64,000 nucleotides of DNA from Candidatus Proelusimicrobium tauri (GTDB lineage: Bacteria > Elusimicrobiota > Elusimicrobia > Elusimicrobiales > Elusimicrobiaceae). The position numbers and the translations under genes are program-made. The stretch covers positions 62,001-126,000 of the forward strand of contig DBYY01000009.1 in assembly GCA_002311025.1 (NCBI GenBank), given 5' to 3'. Below the pieces are notes generated by a model. It had not been told where the DNA came from. It did not search any database and was given only the letters and a program-made list of their open reading frames with translations. This document shows, piece after piece, positions 51,989 to 61,894 of the stretch (within the stretch, counting starts at the first letter, position 1; each line of letters begins with the position of its first letter).

Positions 51989-52282
51989 ATGGCAACACAA
52001 GATAATGATTTTGAAAGCAAACTCGTTGACTATAGCGGCGATAAATATAGCATAGTCGTTCTTGCTTCCATGTGGACAAAAGTTCTTAAAAGAAAACAAG
52101 AATATAAAAATATGGCAGACGCTGCTATCATCAAAATCGCTCTTGATGATATTTTAAGCGGAAAAGTAACCAAAGAAATGGTTATCAAAGGTTCCAGCCA
52201 AGCCCTTGCCCAACAAAAGAAAGAAGAAGAAGAAGCAAGGAAAGAGGCTGAACGTAAAGCAAAAGAACCCATGAAATTATAA
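51989..52282 (+). CDS. rpoZ: RNA polymerase omega subunit
   Basis: 97 residues, small acidic-basic protein with the omega core (SIVVLASMWTKVLKRKQEYK and AIIKIALDDILSGKV). Omega aids assembly of beta' into RNA polymerase. The typical RAxQL motif is replaced by KVLKRK, so it is divergent, but position directly after gmk and AGGAG upstream support the call. The stop overlaps the next start by one base (TAATG). Confidence 0.85.
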   Translation: MATQDNDFESKLVDYSGDKYSIVVLASMWTKVLKRKQEYKNMADAAIIKIALDDILSGKVTKEMVIKGSSQALAQQKKEEEEARKEAERKAKEPMKL

Positions 52283-53091
52283 TGAGTAGGGAAATAGAAA
52301 ACCTTGCAAAAGATTTAAGAAAATTCCTCTCTAATGTTGACGAGGAAGATTTCATATTAAAAGCAGTCCCCAAAAAGAGGACTGCTTTTGTTTCTGTTTC
52401 CCAAAAAGATACTGCGCAAAATATAAAAAAACCTGCGGAAAATAAAACTGTTCCCGCAACAAAAGAACAAGCACTTGCCGACCTTGCCGAAAAAATTTGT
52501 AATTGTAAAAACTGCCCACTCGGTCAAACGCGCATTAAGGCCGTTCCGGGTGAAGGCAATATAAACGCAAGAATTATGTTTATCGGCGAAGGCCCCGGCT
52601 ATGATGAAGACAGGCAAGGACGTCCTTTTGTCGGTCGCGCAGGGCAACTTTTAGATAAAATTATTGCCGCTATGGGTTTTAAAAGGGAAGAAGTTTTTAT
52701 TGCCAATATGGTTAAATGCCACCCTATGATAGACCCAACTAATCCTGATAAACACGGCAATGACCGCCCGCCCACTATGGATGAAATTGCGCGTTGTCGC
52801 AAATTTGTGGAAAAGCAAATATCCCTTATCAACCCTGATTATATTGTTGCGCTTGGCGGTGTTGCCACAAAAAGTTTAATTGACCAAAATGCTCCGCTTT
52901 CAAGTTTACGCGGTAAATTGTTTGATTTAAAATTAGATTATTATACCCCCGAAAAACCTATAAAAATACTTGCTACTTACCACCCTGCCGCCCTGCTTAG
53001 AAACCCCGGTTGGAAGAAAGAGGCATGGCAAAACCTTAAAGTTTTACTTGCCGATATGGGTGCAAAATTCCCTGCCGCAAAAGAGGACTAA
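52282..53091 (+). CDS. Type-4 uracil-DNA glycosylase (iron-sulphur family)
   Basis: 269 residues. The C-terminal 190 residues form the family 4 UDG: four-Cys set (CNCKNCPLG plus Cys in VKCHPM and ARCRKF regions), GEGPGYDEDRQGRPFVGRAGQLLD, GGVATKSL, and the ATYHPAALLRNP motif. An N-terminal basic extension of about 70 residues is low-complexity. It removes uracil from DNA. It is one base into the rpoZ stop and two bases before priA. Confidence 0.92.
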   Translation: MSREIENLAKDLRKFLSNVDEEDFILKAVPKKRTAFVSVSQKDTAQNIKKPAENKTVPATKEQALADLAEKICNCKNCPLGQTRIKAVPGEGNINARIMFIGEGPGYDEDRQGRPFVGRAGQLLDKIIAAMGFKREEVFIANMVKCHPMIDPTNPDKHGNDRPPTMDEIARCRKFVEKQISLINPDYIVALGGVATKSLIDQNAPLSSLRGKLFDLKLDYYTPEKPIKILATYHPAALLRNPGWKKEAWQNLKVLLADMGAKFPAAKED

Positions 53092-53092
53092 A

Positions 53093-55069
53093 ATGAAGGT
53101 CGCGGTCTGTCTGCCGATATCTTTGAACAGAGATTTTGATTATATTTTACCCCCTGCTTTAGAAGGTAAAGCGGCTTTCGGCGCGCGCGTAAAAGTGCCT
53201 TTCGGCAAAAGTATTCAGGAAGGTTTTATAACCGCTTTAAATACAAACCCTAAACTTCCCCAAAATATCAAACTTAAAGAAATTTCAGAAGTTGTTAATA
53301 GTCAAATTTACTATGGTCCGGAGTTAAAAGAACTTGCCGATTTTATTGTGGAAAATTACGCAAATACACTCGGCCAAACTTTAAATGTTCTTTTACCTTC
53401 AATGATAAATGATAAACTTCTTGCCAAATATACCGCTCAAAAAGATTTTAATTTACCGCTTTTTTATGAACCCGGACCAAAAACCAAAGAACAAATTGAA
53501 GCCATCAAAACGGCCGAAGATAATTTTGCCACACTTTTTTGGGGTCCTGCTTTCAGCGGTAAAACGCAAGCGGCTTTAACTTTGGTGCACAAAACTTTAA
53601 GTGCGGGCAAGCAAGTCCTTTTACTGGTGCCCGATATTATTAGCAGCGCGGAACTTATTAAAAATGTTCAAGAAAAATTCGGCAAGCAAAATATTCATCT
53701 TTGGCATAGCAAAGTGGCCTTAAGTCAAAGAAAACAAACTCTTGCCGATATTTTAAACGGCAAATCCTGTTTTGTTATAGGCACACGTTCTGCCTGCCTT
53801 TTGCCGTTTAAAAACTTAGGCTTAAGCATTATTTATAAAGAAGAAGATAAGGGATTTAAGCAGGAAGATTCTTTGCCCTATTACCACGCAAGAGAGGTCC
53901 TTTTAAAACGCTCTGAACTTATCAAAAGCAAAATTATTTTGCTTTCTTCAACGCCAAGTCTTGAAACACTTTTAAAAGTTGAACAAGGACAAATCGCCGA
54001 TTATCATTTCAAAGAACCTTTACCCCAATTTAATAATCCCCTTTTGGTTATGCCTGCTCAAAATAAAGGGCAAAAATCAAAATATCTTTGCGATAATTTA
54101 CTTGAAGAAATAAATAAAAACTTACTTAAAAACAAACAGACTTTACTGATTATAAATAAACTGGGTTATAGCGGCGCGGTTAGTTGTCTAAATTGCAAAA
54201 CACTTTTAAAATGTAAAAAATGCGGCGCGCTTTTGACTATGCAATCAGGTAAAGACGGCGAGTTTTTGCTCTGCCCTAAATGCCACGCAAAAGAATCAAT
54301 AGAGCAAAAATGCCCGAAATGTAAAAATGAAATTTTCAGACCCGTTGGCGCAGGCACGCAAGCCGTTCAAAAGGATTTGGAAAGATTATTCCCCTCGGCA
54401 AGAATATATCGCCTTGATTCGCAAACTTTAAAAACAAAAAAAGATCAGGGATTCTTTGTGCAGGAAGCACTCTATACAAAGCAAGCCGATATCGTGCTGG
54501 GCACACCGCTTTTACTCAACAGTGCACTTGAGGCAAAAGATATCACCCTTGGCGCAATTTTAGACGGAGATAGCCAATTAACTTCGCCCGATTTTAGAGC
54601 AAACGAACATTTTACTCAAATCCTTTTTAACTTTATGGGGCGTCTTAAAAGGAATAAAGATTCTAAGTTATTTGTTCAACTTAAAGGCAAGGAACTTTTT
54701 GATTTCTCTATTCTAAAAGGCAATGACTATGCCCGTTTTGCCAAACAGGAACTTGAGTTCAGAAAAGAATTTTTTTACCCCCCATACACAAAACTTATAA
54801 AACTTGTAATTATCGCCAAAACAAAAAAAGATTTGGATAACTATACTAAAATTATAAAAGACTCTATTGAAACGGCTTACAGTTCTTGTATGCAGGTGCA
54901 AGGGCCTATGCGCTCCGGCCGGCAGCAGGATAAATCTTTTGAGCAATATCTTTTAATAAAAACCAAAGATGAAAGCCGGCTCAAAGGTTTCCTTAAAACC
55001 TTAAACGAAAATAAAAATTTTAAAAAAATTATTTTAAAAATAGTGGCAGACCCTTATAATTTTATGTAG
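53093..55069 (+). CDS. priA: PriA-type primosomal protein with degenerate helicase motifs
   Basis: 658 residues from MKVAVCLPISLNRDFDY (ATG 53093); an earlier in-frame start at 52970 lies inside the udg gene. The 3' DNA-binding domain, the Walker A (WGPAFSGKT, about 153-161), zinc Cys clusters (CLNCKTLLKCKKC, CPKCH, CPKCKN) and PVGAGTQAVQKDLE are retained. Motif II reads KEED instead of DEEH (249-252), the GTQMIAKGHDFP segment reads GTPLLLNSALEA (about 467), and the RAGR motif reads GRLKR (about 516). Catalysis may be lost, as reported for actinobacterial PriA; replication restart loading may remain. Confidence 0.85.
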   Translation: MKVAVCLPISLNRDFDYILPPALEGKAAFGARVKVPFGKSIQEGFITALNTNPKLPQNIKLKEISEVVNSQIYYGPELKELADFIVENYANTLGQTLNVLLPSMINDKLLAKYTAQKDFNLPLFYEPGPKTKEQIEAIKTAEDNFATLFWGPAFSGKTQAALTLVHKTLSAGKQVLLLVPDIISSAELIKNVQEKFGKQNIHLWHSKVALSQRKQTLADILNGKSCFVIGTRSACLLPFKNLGLSIIYKEEDKGFKQEDSLPYYHAREVLLKRSELIKSKIILLSSTPSLETLLKVEQGQIADYHFKEPLPQFNNPLLVMPAQNKGQKSKYLCDNLLEEINKNLLKNKQTLLIINKLGYSGAVSCLNCKTLLKCKKCGALLTMQSGKDGEFLLCPKCHAKESIEQKCPKCKNEIFRPVGAGTQAVQKDLERLFPSARIYRLDSQTLKTKKDQGFFVQEALYTKQADIVLGTPLLLNSALEAKDITLGAILDGDSQLTSPDFRANEHFTQILFNFMGRLKRNKDSKLFVQLKGKELFDFSILKGNDYARFAKQELEFRKEFFYPPYTKLIKLVIIAKTKKDLDNYTKIIKDSIETAYSSCMQVQGPMRSGRQQDKSFEQYLLIKTKDESRLKGFLKTLNENKNFKKIILKIVADPYNFM

Positions 55070-55126
55070 TTTATCTCTGAAATAAAGGCATTTTTTTGTT
55101 AGAATATATAAAAGGAGATTTTTTAT

Positions 55127-56266
55127 ATGCAACCTATTGATATTATTACAAGAGGTATTATTGACCTTGTAAGTAAAGAAGAATTAGAAAAGAAACTTGC
55201 CAGTGGCAAAAAATTACGCGTAAAACTCGGCGCAGATCCGACAAGCGCAGATTTACACTTGGGTCATAGTGTCGTCTTAACGAAACTGCGCGCCTTCCAA
55301 GATTTAGGACATACTGCCGTTTTAGTTATCGGCGATTTTACCGCCGGTGTCGGTGATCCTTCCGGCAGAGATGCAACCCGCCCCGTTTTACCCAGAGAAA
55401 CAATTTTACAAAACGCCAAAACTTATACAGATCAAGCATTTAAAATTTTAGATCCTCAAAAAACCGAAGTTTGCTTTAACAGCACTTGGCTTGATAAGTT
55501 TATTACAACAAAAGAAATACTCGGCACACTCGCAAGGGTAACCGTTTCCCAAGTTTTGGAAAGAGATGACTTTAAAAAGCGTATGAAAGCAGGTAGTCCT
55601 ATCAGTTTGCTTGAAATTTTATACAGCCTTTTCCAAGGGCAAGATAGTGTCGCTTTAAAAGCCGATGTTGAACTCGGCGGAACAGATCAAATTTTCAATC
55701 TCCTTGTCGGCAGACAATTACAAAAGAATAACGGACAAGAGCCGCAAATCGCAATTACTTTGCCTCTACTTGTAGGCACTGACGGCGTAAAAAAAATGTC
55801 AAAGTCTTACGGCAACTATATCGGTTTAAACGATACTCCGCAAGATATGTTCGGTAAAGTTATGTCCATTTCAGATGAGTTAATGCTTCAATACTATGAA
55901 CTTTTAACTCTTGAAAATCTTGAAGAAGTGCGCAAGAAACATCCTATGCAGGCCAAAAAAGATTTGGCTTGTATTTTGGTGGAACGCTTCCATAACAAAG
56001 AGGAAGCCGCTAAAGCACTTGCCAATTTTGAACAAGTCTTTTCCAAAAAGGAACTGCCGCAAGATATGCCGGAAGTTAAGACGGAAGAAGGTCTTACTTA
56101 CAGTGCAGTTTTAATAAATGCTAAAATCGTAAAAAGCAAAAATGAAGCAAGACGCTTAATTGATCAAGGGGCTTTGAAACTTGACGGCAACAAAGTTGCT
56201 CAAGACGGTCCCGCTCAAAAAGGTGTTTTACAAGCAGGTAAAAGACATTTTATAAAACTTGTTTAA
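55127..56266 (+). CDS. tyrS: Tyrosyl-tRNA synthetase
   Basis: 379 residues. HIGH-type motif LHLGHSVVL, GDFTAGVGDPSGRD, VELGGTDQIFNLLVGRQ, and KMSKSYGNYIGL. A C-terminal S4 RNA-binding domain (about 320-379, INAKIVKSKNEARRLIDQGAL, NKVAQDG) is present. It charges tRNA-Tyr. AAAAGGAGA precedes the ATG. The class of TyrS is the short bacterial one related to TyrZ. Confidence 0.95.
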   Translation: MQPIDIITRGIIDLVSKEELEKKLASGKKLRVKLGADPTSADLHLGHSVVLTKLRAFQDLGHTAVLVIGDFTAGVGDPSGRDATRPVLPRETILQNAKTYTDQAFKILDPQKTEVCFNSTWLDKFITTKEILGTLARVTVSQVLERDDFKKRMKAGSPISLLEILYSLFQGQDSVALKADVELGGTDQIFNLLVGRQLQKNNGQEPQIAITLPLLVGTDGVKKMSKSYGNYIGLNDTPQDMFGKVMSISDELMLQYYELLTLENLEEVRKKHPMQAKKDLACILVERFHNKEEAAKALANFEQVFSKKELPQDMPEVKTEEGLTYSAVLINAKIVKSKNEARRLIDQGALKLDGNKVAQDGPAQKGVLQAGKRHFIKLV

Positions 56267-56272
56267 TTGTCA

Positions 56273-57238
56273 ATGAAACTAAAAATAATACTGGCAATCT
56301 TTATACTTGCCTTAATCGCCATACCCATTGGTATTTATCATCACTATAATGCCAAAGGGGATTTTGTGCGTGTGGAAATACCGCAAGGCGCTACGGCAGG
56401 TCAAATTGCTATTATTTTAAAAGAAAAAAAAGTTATTCAAAATCCGCTTTGGTTTAAAATATGTACAAAACTATCCGGCGCTGCTAAAATGTTAAGGAGC
56501 GGCTCTTTCCTTTTAAACGAAAATATGGCTTCCGAAGAAGTTCTCTGGCGTTTAACCAATGATTCAGGCGTGGAACTGTTAAAAATTGTTATTCCCGAAG
56601 GTTGGCGTATTGAAGAAATTGCCAAAGAACTGACAAAGCGTGGCATAATTTTGCAAGAAGAAAGTTTTATAAATATAGCAAAAGAAAAAAATTTAGAAGG
56701 TAAATTATTCCCTTCCACATATTTTTTCGGCAAAAATACCCCTGTGCAACTTGTCATAAAAACTATGCTTGAAGAATATGAGAAAAACATTTTACCCGCA
56801 ATAAAAGCCATAAAAACAGATTTTGATGAGAACCAAATTTTAACTCTTGCTTCTATTGTGGAAAGAGAAGCAACTTACGATGATGAACGCCCGAAAATTG
56901 CCGCAGTTTATATAAACCGCTACAAAATCGGCAAACGCCTTGAAGCCGATCCTACGGTTCAATATGCACTTGGTTATATTTCGGAAGAAAAACGTTTTTG
57001 GAAGTCTCGCTTGCTTTACAGAGATTTAAAAATTGATAATCCTTATAATACCTATCGCTATAACGGTTTACCGCCCGGTCCTATTGCAAATCCCGGTCTT
57101 AAATCAGTAGAAGCGATCTTAAATCCCGAGCCAGATTTTACTGCCTTATATTTTGTCGCCGATAATACAGGCAGGCACATATTTTCCGATACTTATCATC
57201 AACACATAAATACCGTAAAAGAAGTCCGTTCGAAATAA
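56273..57238 (+). CDS. mltG: Endolytic peptidoglycan transglycosylase
   Basis: 321 residues from ATG 56273; a TTG at 56267 is an alternative. An N-terminal transmembrane helix (about 3-20), a LysM-like/POTRA-like region (about 30-70), then the YceG domain: LASIVEREATYDDERPKIAAVYINR (catalytic Glu in EREA), LEADPTVQYALG, YNTYRYNGLPPGPIANPG and YFVADNTGRHIFSDTYHQH. It cuts nascent glycan strands in the inner membrane, setting chain length. It follows tyrS without a terminator, probably co-transcribed. Confidence 0.94.
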   Translation: MKLKIILAIFILALIAIPIGIYHHYNAKGDFVRVEIPQGATAGQIAIILKEKKVIQNPLWFKICTKLSGAAKMLRSGSFLLNENMASEEVLWRLTNDSGVELLKIVIPEGWRIEEIAKELTKRGIILQEESFINIAKEKNLEGKLFPSTYFFGKNTPVQLVIKTMLEEYEKNILPAIKAIKTDFDENQILTLASIVEREATYDDERPKIAAVYINRYKIGKRLEADPTVQYALGYISEEKRFWKSRLLYRDLKIDNPYNTYRYNGLPPGPIANPGLKSVEAILNPEPDFTALYFVADNTGRHIFSDTYHQHINTVKEVRSK

Positions 57239-58339
57239 TTATTTTTGCGCAAGATGTTCCACTTGGCTTGCACAGATATCTGCTGCTTCAAGTGGATCCG
57301 GTATAGGAGAAATACGTAAATTATCTTGTATAGATTCCAAAGTTTTAGAATCTTTTAACAAAGAAATTAAAGTCTTTTCCAATTTCGAAACAAGGTCTTT
57401 ATTATCTTCCACCATTAAAGCACATCCGTTATCTGTTAAAATTTTAGCATTAAAATACTGGTGATTATTTGCGGCTGTGGGTAAAGGAACCAAAATAGAA
57501 GGTTTTTGTAAAGCAACGATTTCCGCAATAGAACTTGCTCCGCTTCTTGCGATAATAACTTGTGCGGTTTTCATTAAAGCATAAATATCGTGGGCATATT
57601 CTATAAGTTCTATTTGCGGGGCATCCTGATAAATTTCTTTAAGCATTTCATAATCTCTTTTCCCGCTTATATGTAAAAAGTTAATCAAGCGGCTTTTTTT
57701 AGTTAATTTCAAGGCAACTTCCGCCGCAGCCAAATTAAGACGTTTTGCCCCCTGACTACCACCGAAAATTAAGATATTTATACCGAAATTCGTTGTCATT
57801 TCCCAGTAGCCTTCTTCGGCGGCACTTGCTCCTTGCGCAAATTCGGATCTAATAGGCGTTCCTACCAGAATAGATTTTTTGGGATTTTTATCTAAAGGCA
57901 AACCAAGCAATAGTTTATCTACAAATAAACCACTTATTTTATTTGAAAAACCTAACCGGGAATTAGAATCGTGAATTGCGGTTTTTACACCCATAAAATG
58001 TGCGCAAAAAACTAAAGGAAAAGAAATATATCCCCCCATTCCCACGCAAGCAACAGGTTTATAACTCTTAATAAGTCCGCGCAAATAAAAACAACTCTTT
58101 ATAAATTTTTTACAGAAACTAAACCATCTTATAGGGTTAATTGAACGCGGCATTGCTTCAAAATCAATTTCATGATAGAATAAATCTTTTTCCTTTAAAA
58201 TATGGGCTGCGCTGCTATTACCTTTTTTGATAATAAAAACTACATCATGCCCTCTTTCTACAAGTTTAAGACCAAGAGCATAACCCGGATAAAAATGTCC
58301 GCCTGTTCCGCCTGCGGCTATCATATAAACTTTTTCCAT
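57239..58339 (-). CDS. murG: UDP-GlcNAc--lipid I N-acetylglucosaminyltransferase
   Basis: 366 residues. Glycosyltransferase GT28 motifs: AAGGTGGHFYPGYAL (normally GGTGGHxxPG), VGMGGYISFPLV, FGGSQGAKRLN, and the C-terminal UDP-GlcNAc site ARSGASSIAEIVALQKPSIL. It makes lipid II at the inner leaflet. Last gene of the division/cell-wall cluster, one base after ftsW. Convergent with mltG: the stop codons abut. Confidence 0.95.
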   Translation of the reverse strand: MEKVYMIAAGGTGGHFYPGYALGLKLVERGHDVVFIIKKGNSSAAHILKEKDLFYHEIDFEAMPRSINPIRWFSFCKKFIKSCFYLRGLIKSYKPVACVGMGGYISFPLVFCAHFMGVKTAIHDSNSRLGFSNKISGLFVDKLLLGLPLDKNPKKSILVGTPIRSEFAQGASAAEEGYWEMTTNFGINILIFGGSQGAKRLNLAAAEVALKLTKKSRLINFLHISGKRDYEMLKEIYQDAPQIELIEYAHDIYALMKTAQVIIARSGASSIAEIVALQKPSILVPLPTAANNHQYFNAKILTDNGCALMVEDNKDLVSKLEKTLISLLKDSKTLESIQDNLRISPIPDPLEAADICASQVEHLAQK

Positions 58340-58340
58340 T

Positions 58341-59489
58341 TTATTTTATATCCTGTAAATCTATACTTTTCTTCTTTTGTGCGGCAAGATTCATCAAAAT
58401 GCCCATCATTGCCAAAGTTATTATTACAGAAGAACCTCCGTAAGAAAAAAACGGTAAAGGCAACCCTTTTGTGGGAACCCCACCTGCTACTACAAGCATA
58501 TTTATAAAAGCCTGTAAACATAAACATAAAGTTATGCCTGCCGCTAAATAAGAATGGAATCTGTTTTCCGTTGATCTGGCAATAATTAGACCTCTTATCA
58601 ACAAGAACACAAATAACATTATCAAAATAAAAGCACCTATCAGACCGACCTCTTCACAAAATATAGCAAAAATAAAGTCCGTATGGGCAGCAGGCAAAAA
58701 TTCAAGTTTTAACTCTGAGGCGCCAAGTCCCTTGCCAAACCAACCGCCCGATCCGATAGCATATAAAGAATGTGCAAGTTGATACCCTGCGCCATGTATT
58801 GTCTTTTCCGGATGTAGAAAAGTTATAATTCTCTGTATTCTATACGGATGGCGAAAGCACTCCTCAATTATCACGGGAATTGCTAAGGAATAGACTAAAC
58901 CAATCCATTTAATTTTTGCTCCCGCTATAAAGAACACAGCCGTTGCAACAAAAAAAATTAAAGCCGGTATACCCAAATCTTTACCTATTGCAATCAACCC
59001 TACGGTAATTACAGTATAAATAAACGGAACAATTAAAACTTTTTGATTTAAGGGGATATCTTTTTTCTTACTTAAGAAATAGGAAAGAAAAATTATTAAA
59101 GCAAGTTTAGCAAATTCCGACGGTTGGATATTAATCGGACCGAGATGTATCCATCTGTGAACGTGTGCGGCCTCGGCACTAAACAAGGCCCAAATTAAAA
59201 GTCCCCAAACTACAAACAAAAAATATTTAGGTTTTATAATTTCCTGTAAGCGCGTATAAAAGCGCGCTAAAATCAGCATACAAATTATACCGATAACATC
59301 AAAAATAAGTTGTTTTTTAAAAAAACGCATCGTATCAAAAGCACTTGAAGAATAGGTGAAAACCAAACCCAAAACTATCAAAATAACCGTAATAATAAGC
59401 AAAGGTTTATCTAAAGAAAAAAAATCTTTTTGCTTTTTCTTTTTATCTTTTAATTTAATGGAATTTTTATCAAGATAAATATTCTTCAT
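58341..59489 (-). CDS. ftsW: SEDS peptidoglycan polymerase FtsW
   Basis: 382 residues from ATG 59489, which overlaps the mraY stop as ATGA; an in-frame start at 59543 lies inside mraY. Ten transmembrane helices. SEDS features: NIQPSEFAKLALIIFL, the HTDFIFAIFCEEVGLIGA segment with the catalytic-region acidic residues, and LPFFSYGGSSVIITLAMMG. An extended basic N-terminus (about 35 residues, KLKDKKKKQK) precedes helix 1. It polymerises glycan with the class B PBP encoded upstream. Confidence 0.94.
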   Translation of the reverse strand: MKNIYLDKNSIKLKDKKKKQKDFFSLDKPLLIITVILIVLGLVFTYSSSAFDTMRFFKKQLIFDVIGIICMLILARFYTRLQEIIKPKYFLFVVWGLLIWALFSAEAAHVHRWIHLGPINIQPSEFAKLALIIFLSYFLSKKKDIPLNQKVLIVPFIYTVITVGLIAIGKDLGIPALIFFVATAVFFIAGAKIKWIGLVYSLAIPVIIEECFRHPYRIQRIITFLHPEKTIHGAGYQLAHSLYAIGSGGWFGKGLGASELKLEFLPAAHTDFIFAIFCEEVGLIGAFILIMLFVFLLIRGLIIARSTENRFHSYLAAGITLCLCLQAFINMLVVAGGVPTKGLPLPFFSYGGSSVIITLAMMGILMNLAAQKKKSIDLQDIK

Positions 59490-60574
59490 CTTATCTTTAA
59501 GGAAGCCAATGCAATCAACATCAAAACGATTCCCACTATCCAAAAGCGGACAATGACTTTTGGCTCTGCTACTCCTTTAAGTTCAAAATGGTGGTGTAAA
59601 GGTGCCATTCTAAAAAGTCTTTTACCTTTTGTTGCTTTAAAATAACCCATCTGCATAATAACGGAAACTGTTTCCATGACAAAAATACCGCCCACTATCG
59701 GCAAAACAAGTTCCTGTTTAACACAAATTGCGACCGTCGCAAGGACACCGCCTAGGAATAAAGAACTTGTATCACCCATAAAAACTTGTGCGGGATAAGC
59801 GTTATACCATAAAAAACCTAAACAAGAACCGACTAAAGCACCCATAAAAATAGCAATTTCACCCGCACCGGGGACATAAATAATTCTTAAATAATCAGCA
59901 AAGCCGATATTACCGGCAAGATAAGCAAACACCGCATAGGCACAAGCACAAAAAACCATACTTCCCGCAGCCAAGCCGTCAAGCCCATCGGTTAGATTTG
60001 TAGCATTGGATGAACCTATAATCATAAGCATAGCAAATATAAAATAAAAAACGCCTAAATTTAATATCATTTTACTGCTCAAATAAGGAATACTTAAAGA
60101 GGTTGTATAGGCTTCGCTCGGCGGATAAGCACCAAGATATCCCACAACAACAACAGCCGTTATCAGTTGAAAAGTTAATTTTAACCAAGAGGGTGCACCG
60201 GCGGGGTTTTTCTTAACAAGTTTCATATAGTCATCAAGAATACCTATAAAAGCAAGCATTACCGAAACGAAAATAAGCAACCAAATAAACCGATTATCAA
60301 GACGTGCCCAAAGCAAAACCGAAGTTAGCAAACTTATAATAATTATTATACCGCCCATAGTCGGCGTTCCGCTTTTTGAAAGATGGCTTTTAGGTCCGTC
60401 TTTTCTTTCTACTTGCGAAATTTTATAACTTCTCAATTTTTTTATTATGGCAGGTGCAATTAAAAAAGCAATAACTAAAGAGGTTAAAACCGCGGCACCC
60501 GTTCTAAAGGTAATATAATTAAAAATATTAAGAGTGGAAAGATTTTCCCTAAAAAATGTTAAATAGTAAAGCAT
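59486..60574 (-). CDS. mraY: Phospho-N-acetylmuramoyl-pentapeptide transferase
   Basis: 362 residues, ten transmembrane helices. Motifs: GPKSHLSKSGTPTMGGIII, the aspartate pair in GILDDYMKL, NATNLTDGLDGLAAGS, and MAPLHHHFELKG. It makes lipid I from UDP-MurNAc-pentapeptide and undecaprenyl phosphate. It abuts murF and overlaps ftsW by 4 bases. Confidence 0.97.
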   Translation of the reverse strand: MLYYLTFFRENLSTLNIFNYITFRTGAAVLTSLVIAFLIAPAIIKKLRSYKISQVERKDGPKSHLSKSGTPTMGGIIIIISLLTSVLLWARLDNRFIWLLIFVSVMLAFIGILDDYMKLVKKNPAGAPSWLKLTFQLITAVVVVGYLGAYPPSEAYTTSLSIPYLSSKMILNLGVFYFIFAMLMIIGSSNATNLTDGLDGLAAGSMVFCACAYAVFAYLAGNIGFADYLRIIYVPGAGEIAIFMGALVGSCLGFLWYNAYPAQVFMGDTSSLFLGGVLATVAICVKQELVLPIVGGIFVMETVSVIMQMGYFKATKGKRLFRMAPLHHHFELKGVAEPKVIVRFWIVGIVLMLIALASLKIR

Positions 60575-61894
60575 TTATATCTCCTTAAAAATACTTTCAA
60601 AATTTAAAGAATTAGACGCCTTAACAAGAACTACGGAAATATTTTGCAGTTCTTGTCTTAAAGGTTCTATAATATCTTTTGTTTCTAAAGCATATTTTAC
60701 CATTACGGAAGGCTCTTGTGCCAGAATTTTTTGCGCTTCCTTCATCAAAGGACCGACCAAAAAAACTTTCTTTATACCAAGGGCAAGTATCTGCTTTGCC
60801 AAATCCTGATGGTATTTTACAGCCGTTTCGCCAAGTTCGCGCATATCACCCAAAACAACGGCTTTTTCACCTTTTTCGGCAGATAAAATATCTAAAGCAT
60901 TCTTCATAGAAAAAGGATTTGCATTATAACAATCTAAAATAAATTTTACACCGTGCTTTGTTTTTTCTTCAAGGCGCAAAGCCATCGGCTGATAATTTTG
61001 TAAAGCAAGTAAAACTTCCTGCGGATTTAACCCCAGAGAAATTGCCGCTAAAGTTGCCGCCGCCGCATTTAATTTATTATGCTTTTGTAATTTTAAAGCA
61101 CTTTTATAAATTTGATCTGCATATCTAAAAGCAAAAACATCCTCCTCTAAAATTTGCAAATCCGACTCTTTGCTAAAACCATAACTTAAAGCATTTTTCT
61201 TATAACTTTGCTTCAAAGTTTTCAAATAATCGTCATCGTAATTATAAACTAAAGTGCCACCTTCTTCAATATATTTTAAAATTTCGGTTTTAGTTTCAAA
61301 AACACCTTGTAAAGTTTTGAAAAATTCCAAATGCGCCGGCGCGATATTTGTTAAAACAGCAACTTTCGGTAAAGCAAGACTTGCGATTTCATCAATATCG
61401 CCTTTATGAGAAGCACCGAGTTCAAAAACGCCGTATTTATCTTCGGGCAAAATCTCAAGCAGACTCAAGGGTACTCCAATTTGATTATTTAGATTACCAA
61501 GATTTGCCCGCGTTTGTCCTTTATAAGATAAAAGGGCAAGAAGCATTTGCTTTGTAGTGCTTTTGCCGTTAGAACCTGTTATACAAGCAATTTTTAATTT
61601 ATTTTGCTGTCTGTGATATTTTGCTAAGGCCTGAAGGGCTTTTAAAGTATCTTTAACTACTAAACAAGCAGGCGCTTCCTTTACAAAAGTATGGCTTACA
61701 ATGAGATTTGCACCGTCTCTTAAGGCCTGTTTAACAAAGGTATGGCCATCATATTTTTGACCTTTCAAAACCCAAAAAGCCATATCTTTTTGAACTTTGC
61801 GGCTATCTGTGGTAAGAGTATTTAAAACACCTTTACCGTAAATTTCACCTTCAGTAATTTTTGCGAGTAATTGATAATCTATATTCAAGTTCAT
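60575..61894 (-). CDS. murF: UDP-MurNAc-tripeptide--D-Ala-D-Ala ligase
   Basis: 439 residues. N-terminal uracil-binding Mur domain (TTDSRKVQKDMAFWVLKG), central ATPase with ACITGSNGKSTTKQML and the carbamylated-lysine region FELGASHKGDIDEIA, AVLTNIAPAHLEFF, and a C-terminal ligase domain (FILDCYNANPFSMKNALDIL, VVLGDMRELG). It adds D-Ala-D-Ala to UDP-MurNAc-tripeptide. It overlaps ftsI as ATGA. It follows ftsI directly where murE is usual, so murE must lie elsewhere. Confidence 0.95.
   Translation of the reverse strand: MNLNIDYQLLAKITEGEIYGKGVLNTLTTDSRKVQKDMAFWVLKGQKYDGHTFVKQALRDGANLIVSHTFVKEAPACLVVKDTLKALQALAKYHRQQNKLKIACITGSNGKSTTKQMLLALLSYKGQTRANLGNLNNQIGVPLSLLEILPEDKYGVFELGASHKGDIDEIASLALPKVAVLTNIAPAHLEFFKTLQGVFETKTEILKYIEEGGTLVYNYDDDYLKTLKQSYKKNALSYGFSKESDLQILEEDVFAFRYADQIYKSALKLQKHNKLNAAAATLAAISLGLNPQEVLLALQNYQPMALRLEEKTKHGVKFILDCYNANPFSMKNALDILSAEKGEKAVVLGDMRELGETAVKYHQDLAKQILALGIKKVFLVGPLMKEAQKILAQEPSVMVKYALETKDIIEPLRQELQNISVVLVKASNSLNFESIFKEI

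Noticed and set aside
52970..53092. Upstream in-frame start of priA
   Set aside because: It would overlap the udg gene by over 120 bases with non-family residues; ATG 53093 starts the conserved domain.
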